Source: Paenarthrobacter aurescens TC1
Lineage (GTDB): Bacteria; Actinomycetota; Actinomycetes; Actinomycetales; Micrococcaceae
Assembly (NCBI GenBank): GCA_000014925.1
Contig: CP000474.1
Span: 3,844,001 to 3,908,000 of the forward strand
Reading direction: 5' to 3'
DNA: 64,000 nucleotides
The notes under the pieces are model-generated. The model was not told the DNA's origin. It saw only the letters and a list, made by a program, of their open reading frames with translations, and made no database searches. Position 1 is the stretch's first letter. Each line of letters begins with the position of its first letter. A program made the translations under genes and the position numbers. Shown one piece after another: positions 19,235-26,724 of the stretch.

Positions 19235-20062
19235 ATGGCAGTCAATGCCTACGGGCCACCGCCGTCGCGAGGTCCCGCAGCACGCGGCCTCGCGGGTCGG
19301 CGGGCCGGCTTGAATCAACGGAACGGCCTGACCGCACACGGTCTGGCGCTCTGGGTCAACCCGGCCGAGGGCGACGAGATCGATCCTGAGGTCTGGGAGC
19401 GGGCAGCACGCCTTGTGCTGGCCCGAGCCATGAAACTTGCCCCGGATGCGGAAGTCCGTATCTGGCCCGCCACCGGGGCAGAGCACTCCGGCGTCGGCGA
19501 CACTTCCTGGGGCGGCACTCCGCAGGAAGCCGCCGACGCCGGTACCAACGGGACGCAGGCAAGCACAGTAACGCTCGCCGATGCCCTCGCGGAGGCGCGT
19601 TTGGAGGCCCGCACTCGGGGAGGTTCACCCTCGAACGGACAATTCACCAGCGCACGCGAGGGTGATTTGTCCGGCGGAGGGGGACGCGCAGCAGAGGGCG
19701 ACAGCACCGCCGTCGAGCCCGTAACGTTGGCGAGCCGCCGCAGCCAACTTGCGGTGGACCTCGCCGCTGAAGTAGTGCTGCTGGATGGCGAGCCGGTTTC
19801 CTTTACTGGCATGGAATATAAGCTGCTGCGCTACCTGGTGGTCAACTGCTCCCGGGCCATCAGTCGTGAAGAATTGCAACGTTTTCTGGAGTCATTTGAC
19901 CTCCCCGGCGCGGCATTTCGCTCGATCGACGTTTATGTTGGAAGGGTGCGGCGGAAGCTAGGCTCCGCCCGACACACCGTCGCCACCGTCCGTGGTGGCG
20001 GCTACCAGTTCGTGCCAGGGCCCTATGCCACAGTGCGGGGACCTGCGGAATACAGCATCTAA
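19235..20062 (+). CDS. OmpR/PhoB-type winged-helix protein without a receiver domain
   Basis: A 275-residue DNA-binding protein. Residues 175-265 form a Trans_reg_C winged helix (LLDGEPVSFTGMEYKLLRYLVVN, SREELQRFLESF, RSIDVYVGRVRRKLG, TVRGGGYQFV). The N-terminal half has no receiver aspartate or phosphorylation pocket; it is a short alpha/beta stretch plus a Gly/Ser/Thr-rich linker. It begins 11 bases after allB, so probably belongs to the same transcript. Its role is unknown; it could be a regulator of the operon or a general one. Confidence 0.8.
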   Translation: MAVNAYGPPPSRGPAARGLAGRRAGLNQRNGLTAHGLALWVNPAEGDEIDPEVWERAARLVLARAMKLAPDAEVRIWPATGAEHSGVGDTSWGGTPQEAADAGTNGTQASTVTLADALAEARLEARTRGGSPSNGQFTSAREGDLSGGGGRAAEGDSTAVEPVTLASRRSQLAVDLAAEVVLLDGEPVSFTGMEYKLLRYLVVNCSRAISREELQRFLESFDLPGAAFRSIDVYVGRVRRKLGSARHTVATVRGGGYQFVPGPYATVRGPAEYSI

Positions 20063-20159
20063 GTTCGCTGTTGTAAAAGATCAACGCCCCGCAATTTGCA
20101 TGACCGCTGTTGTTTGAAATGAAGGCCGGCTGTTTGCCGGTGAAACGTAAAGGATCGCT

Positions 20160-20627
20160 ATGACCCAGAAACTCCTCGTCGGAACGCAAGCACCTGATTT
20201 CGCGCTTCTCGACGCCGACGGCACCAAGGTCTCGCTGTCCGATTACCGCGGACGCAACGTCATTGTGTACTTCTACCCGAAGGCAGCCACCCCCGGCTGC
20301 ACCACCGAGGCTTGCGACTTCCGCGACAACCTCGCCAGCCTGCAGGGCAAGGGATACGACGTTATCGGGATCTCCCCGGACGGCCCGGAGGACCTCGCAA
20401 AGTTCACCGGCGAGTTCGCCCTGACCTTCCCGCTGCTCTCTGACGAAGACCACTCCGTGGCCCTTGCCTACGGCGCTTGGGGCGAGAAGCTGGTTGACGG
20501 CGAAATCGTCGAAGGCCTGGTCCGCTCCACCGTTGTCCTCGACGGCGAAGGCACCGTGAAGCTCACCCAGTACCAGGTGTCCGCCCAGGGCCACGTCCAG
20601 GCGCTCAAGGAAGAGCTGGGCGTCTAA
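20160..20627 (+). CDS. bcp: thioredoxin-dependent peroxiredoxin (BCP)
   Basis: A 155-residue peroxiredoxin reducing hydroperoxides with thioredoxin. Peroxidatic Cys47 is in ATPGCTTEACDF with the resolving Cys52 five residues later, the BCP arrangement. APDFALLDADGTKVSLSDYRGRNVIVYFYPK is the standard N-terminal half. Stand-alone gene, followed by two units of the 32-bp repeat and a strong hairpin terminator. Confidence 0.95.
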   Translation: MTQKLLVGTQAPDFALLDADGTKVSLSDYRGRNVIVYFYPKAATPGCTTEACDFRDNLASLQGKGYDVIGISPDGPEDLAKFTGEFALTFPLLSDEDHSVALAYGAWGEKLVDGEIVEGLVRSTVVLDGEGTVKLTQYQVSAQGHVQALKEELGV

Positions 20628-20672
20628 CCCTCTCTCACATCCCGCGTGCTTGAGGGAAACCCTCTCTCACAT
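20628..20672 (+). repeat. 32-bp tandem repeat array, locus 1 (two units)
   Basis: CCCTCTCTCACAT begins on the base after the bcp stop codon and again 32 bases later (20628, 20660). Same family as the arrays near 24.6, 25.4 and 48.9 kb; the pyrimidine tract is in the sense orientation of bcp. Confidence 0.8.
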
Positions 20673-20689
20673 AACTGCACAAAACGTGT

Positions 20690-20720
20690 AACGCCCGCCC
20701 ACATTTGTGAGCGGGCGTTT
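20690..20720 (+). terminator. intrinsic terminator after bcp
   Basis: AACGCCCGC and GCGGGCGTT pair as a 9-bp stem, continued inward by CACA-TT-TGTG, and followed by TTTC. It lies between bcp and the receiver-phosphatase gene. Confidence 0.7.
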
Positions 20721-20773
20721 CATGTGTCGTGACTAAACGTGACAAATACCCAGCAGCATTAGTTAATGGAGCC

Positions 20774-21895
20774 ATGGTCTCTCCCACACCCGTGCGCCAC
20801 GCTGTCGTTGTTGAAGACGACGCTGACATCCGCGGCCTCCTCGTCCTCGTACTGGAGCAGCTCGACTTTGTGGTGACCGAAGCCCCTGACGGTCTCTCCG
20901 GCGTCGAGGCTGTCCGCAGAACCAACGCCGAACTGGTGACGCTGGACATCAACCTCCCGGACATCGATGGCATGGAAGTCTGCCGTCGTCTCCGCGAATT
21001 CTCGGACGCGTACATCCTGATGCTCACGGCCCGCGCCGATGAGATCGACAGGCTCACAGGCCTGGACACGGGCGCGGACGATTACATCAACAAACCCTTC
21101 AGCCCCAAGGAACTCCAGGCCCGCATCCGCGCCCTGTTCCGTCGCGCCGCCCGGACGCCTGCCACCCCCGCCGAGGACGCCGGTCAGAGCGACGAACTCG
21201 CCCGGGCAGCAGTGGTGCAGCAGAGCCTCCTGCCGCGCGAAACGGTCCGCCTCAGCGGTTACGACGTCGCTGGCGCCTTCCGCCCTTCGCGCAGCGTTGG
21301 TGGGGACTTCTATGACTGGTACCAGACCCGTGACGGCATGCACTTCACGTTCGCGGACGCCATGGGCAAGGGCATGGGTGCCGCACTCATCGCAGCAACG
21401 GTCCGCGCCGTGATGCGTTCAGTAGCGGACACCCCTGCAATCGACGCTGCCTTCGGATCTGCCAGCGCCACCATTACCTCCGATCTGGACCAGTCCGGCT
21501 CCTTCGTCACCATGTTCCACGCGCGGCTGGACAGCGCCTCGGGAAGACTTAGCTATATCGACGCCGGCCATGGGCTTGCGCTGCACGTTCCCGTTGAGGG
21601 GGCGGCGCGGAGGCTGGTCTCAGCCGGACCACCCGTCGGCATTCTGGACGATCAACAGTGGCCCGCTTCTGAGCTGGACCTGGAGCCTGGCGATTCGCTG
21701 GTGATCGTCAGCGACGGCGTGCTCGACGCCCACAATTCCTTGGAGGACTTTCAGCGGAACGTGGAGAAGGTGGCGCGCAGCGGGGCTACCTCGGACGATG
21801 TGTGCGCCGCTCTGCTGGAGCTGGCACCGGCGGCAACTGCTGAAGACGACGTGACCGCCGTCGTCGTACGGCGAAAACCAAACGCAGGACTGTAA
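20774..21895 (+). CDS. response regulator with PP2C (SpoIIE/RsbU-type) phosphatase output
   Basis: A 373-residue protein fusing a receiver domain to a serine phosphatase. The receiver has the acidic pair VVVEDDADIR, phospho-acceptor Asp58 in LVTLDINLPDIDG, LTARA and Lys107. After a linker, residues ~145-370 form the PPM phosphatase: SRSVGGDFYDWY, FADAMGKGMGAALI, SDGVLDAHN and AEDDVTAVVVR contain the metal-binding acids. Its expected substrate is a phosphorylated STAS antagonist, here encoded two genes downstream. I prefer this ATG; a GTG 15 codons earlier is possible, and GGAG is close to the ATG. Opens the four-gene module ending at 24626. Confidence 0.88.
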   Translation: MVSPTPVRHAVVVEDDADIRGLLVLVLEQLDFVVTEAPDGLSGVEAVRRTNAELVTLDINLPDIDGMEVCRRLREFSDAYILMLTARADEIDRLTGLDTGADDYINKPFSPKELQARIRALFRRAARTPATPAEDAGQSDELARAAVVQQSLLPRETVRLSGYDVAGAFRPSRSVGGDFYDWYQTRDGMHFTFADAMGKGMGAALIAATVRAVMRSVADTPAIDAAFGSASATITSDLDQSGSFVTMFHARLDSASGRLSYIDAGHGLALHVPVEGAARRLVSAGPPVGILDDQQWPASELDLEPGDSLVIVSDGVLDAHNSLEDFQRNVEKVARSGATSDDVCAALLELAPAATAEDDVTAVVVRRKPNAGL

Positions 21896-21915
21896 ACCGC
21901 AAAAGGGGGGGATTT

Positions 21916-23892
21916 GTGACACGTTTCTGGACCCGGCTGATCGTGGTGCTGACGGTCATTTTGGGCGTCAACTACGTAGCGTGGCGTTGGATGGCTTCGC
22001 TGAACTGGGAAGCGTGGTGGATCGCTGTTCCATTGGTGATTGCCGAGACGTACAGCCTGATCGATGTCATGTTGTTCGGCCTGACCGTGTGGAACATCAA
22101 ATTCCGGAAACCGCCACCCCCTCCCCCAGCCGATGCAACGGTGGACGTCTTCATCACCACCTACAACGAGCCGTTGGACTTGGTGATGACTACGGCCTTG
22201 GCGGCCAAGGAGATCCGCTGGCCGCACAGCACTTGGATCCTCGACGACGGCGATCGCCCCGAGATGCGCGAACTCGCCGAATCGAACGGGATTGGCTACG
22301 TCACGCGCGGCGCGGACTGGACACCGGACATGCCGCGGCACGCCAAGGCCGGCAACCTGAACAACGCGCTCATGCTCACCTCCGGCGAGTACCTGTTGAT
22401 TCTCGACGCCGACCAGATCCCCGAGCCGGACATCCTGGACAAGACGCTGGGTTACTTCAACGACGACAAGGTGGCGTTGGTCCAGACCCCGCAGTACTTC
22501 ATCAACGTCCCCGCCGACGACCCCCTCGGCAGCCAGGCTCCCCTGTTCTACGGCCCCATCCAGCAGGGCAAGGACGGCTGGAACGCTGCATTCTTCTGCG
22601 GGTCCAATGCGATTCTCCGCCGGGAAGCCCTCATGCAACTGGGCCTGGTGGGCTACGTCAAAGCCACCGAGAAGAGTGTCCGGCGAGCCCTCGCTGCCTC
22701 GCGCACCGCCATTAGGAAGGCGCGGCGATCGCCCGAGGCCGAGAACCCTCTCGTGGAGCAAATGCTGAACGAGGTGGAAGCCGCAACGGAATCAGCGCAG
22801 AAGGAGCTCGAAGCCGGGGCATCCCTTAGCGAAATCACGTACCGGGTTCGCCGCCAAGTAGACGACGCCGTCCGCACCCTGGTGGCCGCCGACTTCTCGG
22901 CACTCCAGTCCGACCTCGAAGAGATCGCAGCCATGGAACTCGCCCACGTCGGCGAGTCGGGCGTGACAACTGTGGCGACTGACGCCGTCGACCGCATGTC
23001 CGGACGCGACTGGTCCCCGCTGGGTGCGCTCGAGTCGGTTCACGCTGTCCTGGACGCCATCTCGGTGGAACGCACCGACGAGGCCCAGCCAATCATGCCG
23101 CTGGCCACCATCTCCGTCACCGAGGACATGGCCACCGCCATGCGCCTGCACGGCCTGGGTTGGAAGAGCGTGTACCACCACGAAATCCTCGCCAACGGGC
23201 TGGCTCCGGAGGACGTCAAAACCATGCTGACGCAGCGACTCCGCTGGGCCCAAGGCACCATGCAGGTCCTCCTCCGCGAGAACCCGTTGGTCCAGCGTCG
23301 GCTCACGTGGGGCCAACGGCTCATGTACTTCTCCACGATGTGGACGTACCTGAGCGGCTTCGCTGCCGTGGTCTATTTCGCGGCGCCCATCATCTACCTG
23401 ACGCTCGGCATCCTGCCGGTCAACAGCATCAGCTCCGACTTCTTCATCCGCTTCATCCCGTTCATGGTTGTCAATCAATTGCTGTTCCTGGTGGCCGGGC
23501 ACGGCATTCCCACCTGGCGCGGACAGCAGTACAGCCTTGCCCTGTTCCCCACGTGGATCAAGGCCTGCACGACGGCGGCACGGAACGTTTGGTTCGGACG
23601 TCCCCTCGGGTTTGCGGTCACCCCCAAGGCACGGCAAAGCGGCGGACCCAGCTGGAGCCTGATCCGGCCACAGATCATCGTGGCCGTCTTGCTGGCAGTG
23701 GCGCTGATTGTTGGCCTTATTCGGCTACTCGCCGGAATGTCCGAGCCCTTAGGCACACTGGTAAACGTAGCGTGGGTTGCATTCGACCTTGTGGTCCTGA
23801 GCGTGCTGGTCAAGGCAGTTTTGTACAAAGGTTTCGTGCCCGAAGTTGTCGGGCCGGAGCGCCCCGAGGAGAGGAATGCAGATGCAGTTTAG
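21916..23892 (+). CDS. membrane glycosyltransferase family 2, BcsA-like, with large insertion
   Basis: A processive beta-glycosyltransferase of 658 residues. Two N-terminal helices are followed by the GT-A domain: DVFITTYNEP (78-), DDGD at 110-113, DAD at 164-166, FFCGSNA, TED at 402-404 and QRLRW at 440-444. At least four helices follow. Between FCGSNAILRREAL and TED there is an extra segment of about 145 mostly helical residues (247-392) not expected in BcsA. No PilZ domain is seen, so control may instead come from the neighbouring phosphatase/STAS/kinase proteins (inference). GTG start behind a long G-rich ribosome site. Product could be an exopolysaccharide. Confidence 0.88.
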   Translation: MTRFWTRLIVVLTVILGVNYVAWRWMASLNWEAWWIAVPLVIAETYSLIDVMLFGLTVWNIKFRKPPPPPPADATVDVFITTYNEPLDLVMTTALAAKEIRWPHSTWILDDGDRPEMRELAESNGIGYVTRGADWTPDMPRHAKAGNLNNALMLTSGEYLLILDADQIPEPDILDKTLGYFNDDKVALVQTPQYFINVPADDPLGSQAPLFYGPIQQGKDGWNAAFFCGSNAILRREALMQLGLVGYVKATEKSVRRALAASRTAIRKARRSPEAENPLVEQMLNEVEAATESAQKELEAGASLSEITYRVRRQVDDAVRTLVAADFSALQSDLEEIAAMELAHVGESGVTTVATDAVDRMSGRDWSPLGALESVHAVLDAISVERTDEAQPIMPLATISVTEDMATAMRLHGLGWKSVYHHEILANGLAPEDVKTMLTQRLRWAQGTMQVLLRENPLVQRRLTWGQRLMYFSTMWTYLSGFAAVVYFAAPIIYLTLGILPVNSISSDFFIRFIPFMVVNQLLFLVAGHGIPTWRGQQYSLALFPTWIKACTTAARNVWFGRPLGFAVTPKARQSGGPSWSLIRPQIIVAVLLAVALIVGLIRLLAGMSEPLGTLVNVAWVAFDLVVLSVLVKAVLYKGFVPEVVGPERPEERNADAV

Positions 23893-24214
23893 CTATGAGG
23901 TCAACGACTCCTACGCGGAGGTGAAGGGCGTGGGCCGGCTGAACATGGTGGCCGCTCCCAAGCTGCGCGAAGTAGTGGCCGAGGTTGTTGCCGGTGGCTC
24001 CAGCCGTGTGGTGGTGAATCTGACAGAAACCGACTTCATGGATTCCTCCGGGCTTGGCGCCCTGATCGGTTGCCTCAAGGCCGCACGGCAGGCAGGCGGC
24101 GACCTCCGAATCGCCGGGGTCCAGCCGCAGGTCAAGATGGTTCTGGAACTGACCAACATGGACAGGGTACTCACGGCGTACCCCACCGCAGAAGCTGCGT
24201 TCGGCGATGACTGA
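23882..24214 (+). CDS. STAS-domain anti-sigma-factor antagonist (RsbV-like)
   Basis: A 110-residue single STAS domain. The phosphorylation site is seen in DFMDSSGLGALIGCLKAA, with serine as the likely acceptor, and the N-terminal AEVKGVGRLNMVAAPKLREVV is typical. GAGAGGA lies six bases before the chosen ATG; an ATG two codons earlier is too close to that site. It overlaps the glycosyltransferase end by 11 bases and the HATPase start by eight, so all three are translationally coupled. Confidence 0.88.
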   Translation: MQFSYEVNDSYAEVKGVGRLNMVAAPKLREVVAEVVAGGSSRVVVNLTETDFMDSSGLGALIGCLKAARQAGGDLRIAGVQPQVKMVLELTNMDRVLTAYPTAEAAFGDD

Positions 24215-24626
24215 GGTCATCGCCAGCCGGGGCTTCCGTGGGCCGTCCAACGAGGAAGCTATCGAGGCCATCCACAACGAGCTGGACGCCCTGTGGGACG
24301 ATGCCTCCTTCGTGCCGGACATGGATCGGATGACCTTCGCTACGGCCGTCATCGAAGCTGCGGCCAACATCGTGCAGCACGCGCTTCCCGTGGCGGAGAA
24401 ACCTGTGGAGATCGACGTCGACATCAGCGTCCGGCCTACCCGACTGGTGGCAAGGGTCAGTGCGTTCAACGCCCGCGAACCATTTGCCAATGACATGCAG
24501 GCCTCCATGCCGGACTCGGACGCAGAGTCCGGCCGCGGGCTGGCACTGATCGAGGCTTTGGTGACCACAGTGACTTTCGAGCGTCAGGACGGCACCAACA
24601 CCTGGATCCTGACCCGCGACACCTAA
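24207..24626 (+). CDS. HATPase serine kinase (RsbW-like)
   Basis: A 139-residue GHKL-fold kinase of the anti-sigma type. The N-box is FATAVIEAAANIVQHAL and the G-box is DAESGRGLALIEALV. It would phosphorylate the STAS protein and be opposed by the PP2C phosphatase at the head of the operon. No sigma factor gene is adjacent, so its target may be the glycosyltransferase or a distant sigma factor. The stop codon is followed immediately by a 32-bp repeat array. Confidence 0.85.
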   Translation: MTEVIASRGFRGPSNEEAIEAIHNELDALWDDASFVPDMDRMTFATAVIEAAANIVQHALPVAEKPVEIDVDISVRPTRLVARVSAFNAREPFANDMQASMPDSDAESGRGLALIEALVTTVTFERQDGTNTWILTRDT

Positions 24627-24734
24627 CCCTCTCTCACATCCCGCGCCCTTAAGCCGCACCCTCTCTCACCTCCCGTGCCCTTAAGCCGCACCCTCTCTCA
24701 CATCCCCCGCGCTTGACCGCAACCCTCTCTCATC
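24627..24734 (+). repeat. 32-bp tandem repeat array, locus 2 (four units)
   Basis: Units start at 24627, 24659, 24691 and 24723, each with CCCTCTCTCA; the first starts on the base after the HATPase stop codon. The inner variable half (CCCTTAAGCCGCA) is shared by units one and two and differs from other loci. Confidence 0.9.
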
Positions 24735-24828
24735 TGCAAAGGGTTGTTCTCCCCATCGCCGAGCGCAACGCAGCGTGACAGCATTCGGTGAGATCCGCCG
24801 TCGAGCACTAAATGAAGCCGGGGAAGAA

Positions 24829-25389
24829 ATGAACCGCTGCATGCTTCGAACATCAGCGCGCCCGTTCGCGGTGGCCGTTGCCCTCGTCATGGGATCTGTT
24901 GGTGCTGCCGGGTGCAGCGCCCCCGGCGAAACCACACGGGAACCCAGCAAGGCGCCTCCCATTACTTCCGAACCTGCTCCTGTCCCTGAGAGCATCGCCA
25001 GGTACGACGCTCTGACCAAGGAACTTGTCGCCGCCTTGGAAACGAAGATGCCGGACATCACCTGGTCCGTCGACGGCCCGGCAAGCATGAGCCTCGCCGG
25101 AGACGGAAGATGCATGCTCTCCCCGCAAAGCATGAAAAGCAGCGCGGACATCGTGGATCCATCCAGAAACTTTGAGGATCTCTTCGCTGCGGCCGATCCT
25201 GTCCTCGAAAAGCACGGATTTCCTGCCTTCGACGGAACCGATCCTGTTCCCGGAGGGTGGGTGGTCACACGGAGCACTGATGCCGTGGGCGCCACGGTGA
25301 GCGTCCGATCAAAGTTCCCCGCCTACCTCGACGTCACAGTTCCAGTTAAGTCCGCGAGCTGCGACCCGAAGGAAATCCCGGCCAGCTGA
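24829..25389 (+). CDS. putative secreted lipoprotein
   Basis: A 186-residue protein with a lipoprotein signal (basic start, hydrophobic core, lipobox VGAAGC), then a Pro/Ser-rich linker (SKAPPITSEPAPVP) and a compact domain with two further cysteines (GRCMLS and KSASCDPK). GGGGAAG precedes the chosen ATG; a GTG 18 codons upstream is less suitable. It resembles actinobacterial LppA-type lipoproteins in layout but no function can be assigned. Confidence 0.8.
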   Translation: MNRCMLRTSARPFAVAVALVMGSVGAAGCSAPGETTREPSKAPPITSEPAPVPESIARYDALTKELVAALETKMPDITWSVDGPASMSLAGDGRCMLSPQSMKSSADIVDPSRNFEDLFAAADPVLEKHGFPAFDGTDPVPGGWVVTRSTDAVGATVSVRSKFPAYLDVTVPVKSASCDPKEIPAS

Positions 25390-25575
25390 CCAAGCACGCG
25401 GGACATGAGAGAGCGTCCCACCCAAACACGCGGGACATGAGAGAGCGTCCCACCCAAACACGCGGGATGTGAGAGAGCGACCCACCCAAACACGCGGGAC
25501 ATGAGAGAGCGTGCCGCTCAAACACGCGGGACGTGAGAGAGCGTCCCACCCAAGCACGCGGGATGTGAGAGAGCG
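25390..25575 (-). repeat. 32-bp tandem repeat array, locus 3 (six units)
   Basis: CGCGGGA recurs at 25397, 25429, 25461, 25493, 25525 and 25557, exactly 32 bases apart, each followed by TGAGAGAGCG (TGAGAGAGC-type core). The array fills the whole gap between two convergent genes. On the minus strand it starts with CGCTCTCTCAC on the base after the pucG-like stop codon. Confidence 0.95.
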
Positions 25576-26670
25576 TCAGGCCTTGGCGATGGCCTCTTTC
25601 AGGGCGCCCAGCACCAGGGTCACGGAAGCGCTGTTCGCGTTCGGGCCCATCATGCCGATGCGCCACACAGTGTCCGCGAACTCACCGACACCCGAGCCGA
25701 TTTCCATACTGAAGTTGTCCAGAAGGTAAGCGCGGACGGCAGCCGAGTTGACGCCGTCGGGCACTTTGACCGTGGTGAGGCTCGGCAACCGGGAACCCTC
25801 GGCGGCGAACAGTTCCAGCCCCATGTCCTGCAGCCCTTCCTGCAAGGCCGCACCAGCAGCGCGATGCCGGGCCTGAACAACGTCCAGCCCCTCGGCGAGG
25901 ATGCGGTCCAGGGCTGCTTCAAGGCCGGCAATCATGGTGACGGGCGCAGTGTGGTGATACGTCCGGGCACCGCTGGCCGCGCCGACGTACCCGCCGAGCA
26001 GCCCGATATCCAGGTACCAGGAGCGTGGGTCCTTGACCCGGCGCTCAAAGGCGCGGTCGGACACCGTGAACGGCGACAATCCTGGCGGCACACCCAGGCA
26101 TTTCTGCGTTCCGGCGTATCCGACGTCGATCCCCCAGTCGTCTGCCCGGAGCTCCAAACCGCCGATGGACGTGACGGCGTCAGTAATCAACAGCGCGTCG
26201 CCCTTGCCGGCACCGAGCGCAGCGATGTCGGAGAGCACGCCCACGGAAGTCTCGGCATGAACGGCAGCGATCACCTTCGGATGAGGGTGTGCCGAGAGTA
26301 CGCGGTCAGCGTCTACGGGCTGTCCCCATTCATGATCAACACGGACAACCGTTGCCCCGCATCGCCGGGCCACCTCGCACATTCGCGCCCCAAAAAGTCC
26401 GTTGACAGCGATCACTGCCACGTCGCCGTCGGACACGGTGTTCACGAAAGCCGCTTCCATGCCGCCGGAGCCCGTGGCACTTAGCGGAAGTGTCCTCGCA
26501 TTGGTGGTACCCCAGACAGTCCGGAGGCCTTCGCAGGTATGGTCGAGCCGTTCAATGAACACCGGATCCAGGTGGCCGAGCACGGGATAGGCCAAGGCGG
26601 ACATGGCTTCGGGGTAGCAATTGCTCGGGCCGGGACCGAACAGGAACCTGGACGTCAGAATGTCTGGCAT
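25576..26670 (-). CDS. pucG: alanine/ureidoglycine-glyoxylate aminotransferase (PucG-like)
   Basis: PLP-dependent class V aminotransferase, 364 residues, using glyoxylate as amino acceptor. The N-terminal FLFGPGPSNCYPEAMSAL, ATGSGGMEAAF, HAETSVGVLSDI, LITDAVTSIGG and the PLP lysine at 190 in YAGTQKCLGVPPGLSP are family hallmarks. In purine catabolism PucG transfers the amino group of S-ureidoglycine to glyoxylate. The nearby uraD, hiuH and allB support that role over plain alanine-glyoxylate or serine transamination, but sequence alone cannot separate them. Confidence 0.85.
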   Translation of the reverse strand: MPDILTSRFLFGPGPSNCYPEAMSALAYPVLGHLDPVFIERLDHTCEGLRTVWGTTNARTLPLSATGSGGMEAAFVNTVSDGDVAVIAVNGLFGARMCEVARRCGATVVRVDHEWGQPVDADRVLSAHPHPKVIAAVHAETSVGVLSDIAALGAGKGDALLITDAVTSIGGLELRADDWGIDVGYAGTQKCLGVPPGLSPFTVSDRAFERRVKDPRSWYLDIGLLGGYVGAASGARTYHHTAPVTMIAGLEAALDRILAEGLDVVQARHRAAGAALQEGLQDMGLELFAAEGSRLPSLTTVKVPDGVNSAAVRAYLLDNFSMEIGSGVGEFADTVWRIGMMGPNANSASVTLVLGALKEAIAKA

Positions 26671-26724
26671 GTGCGAACTCCTTCAGCTGCTTGAGGTCAT
26701 TCTGCCCCAGCCCGCTGTGCGGAG

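Noticed and set aside
21916..23892. Classical bacterial cellulose synthase operon
   Set aside because: No BcsB, BcsC or PilZ partner is present, so the glycosyltransferase is called only BcsA-like.
23160..23924. Overlapping plus-strand frames inside the glycosyltransferase
   Set aside because: Arg/Pro/His-rich shadow translation in a second frame with no domain and no ribosome site. Frames at 35022-35807 and 55159-56391 were rejected likewise.
25390..25575. CRISPR-like array
   Set aside because: The 32-bp periodicity has no unique spacers; the whole unit repeats, and no cas genes are near. The same holds for the other three loci.
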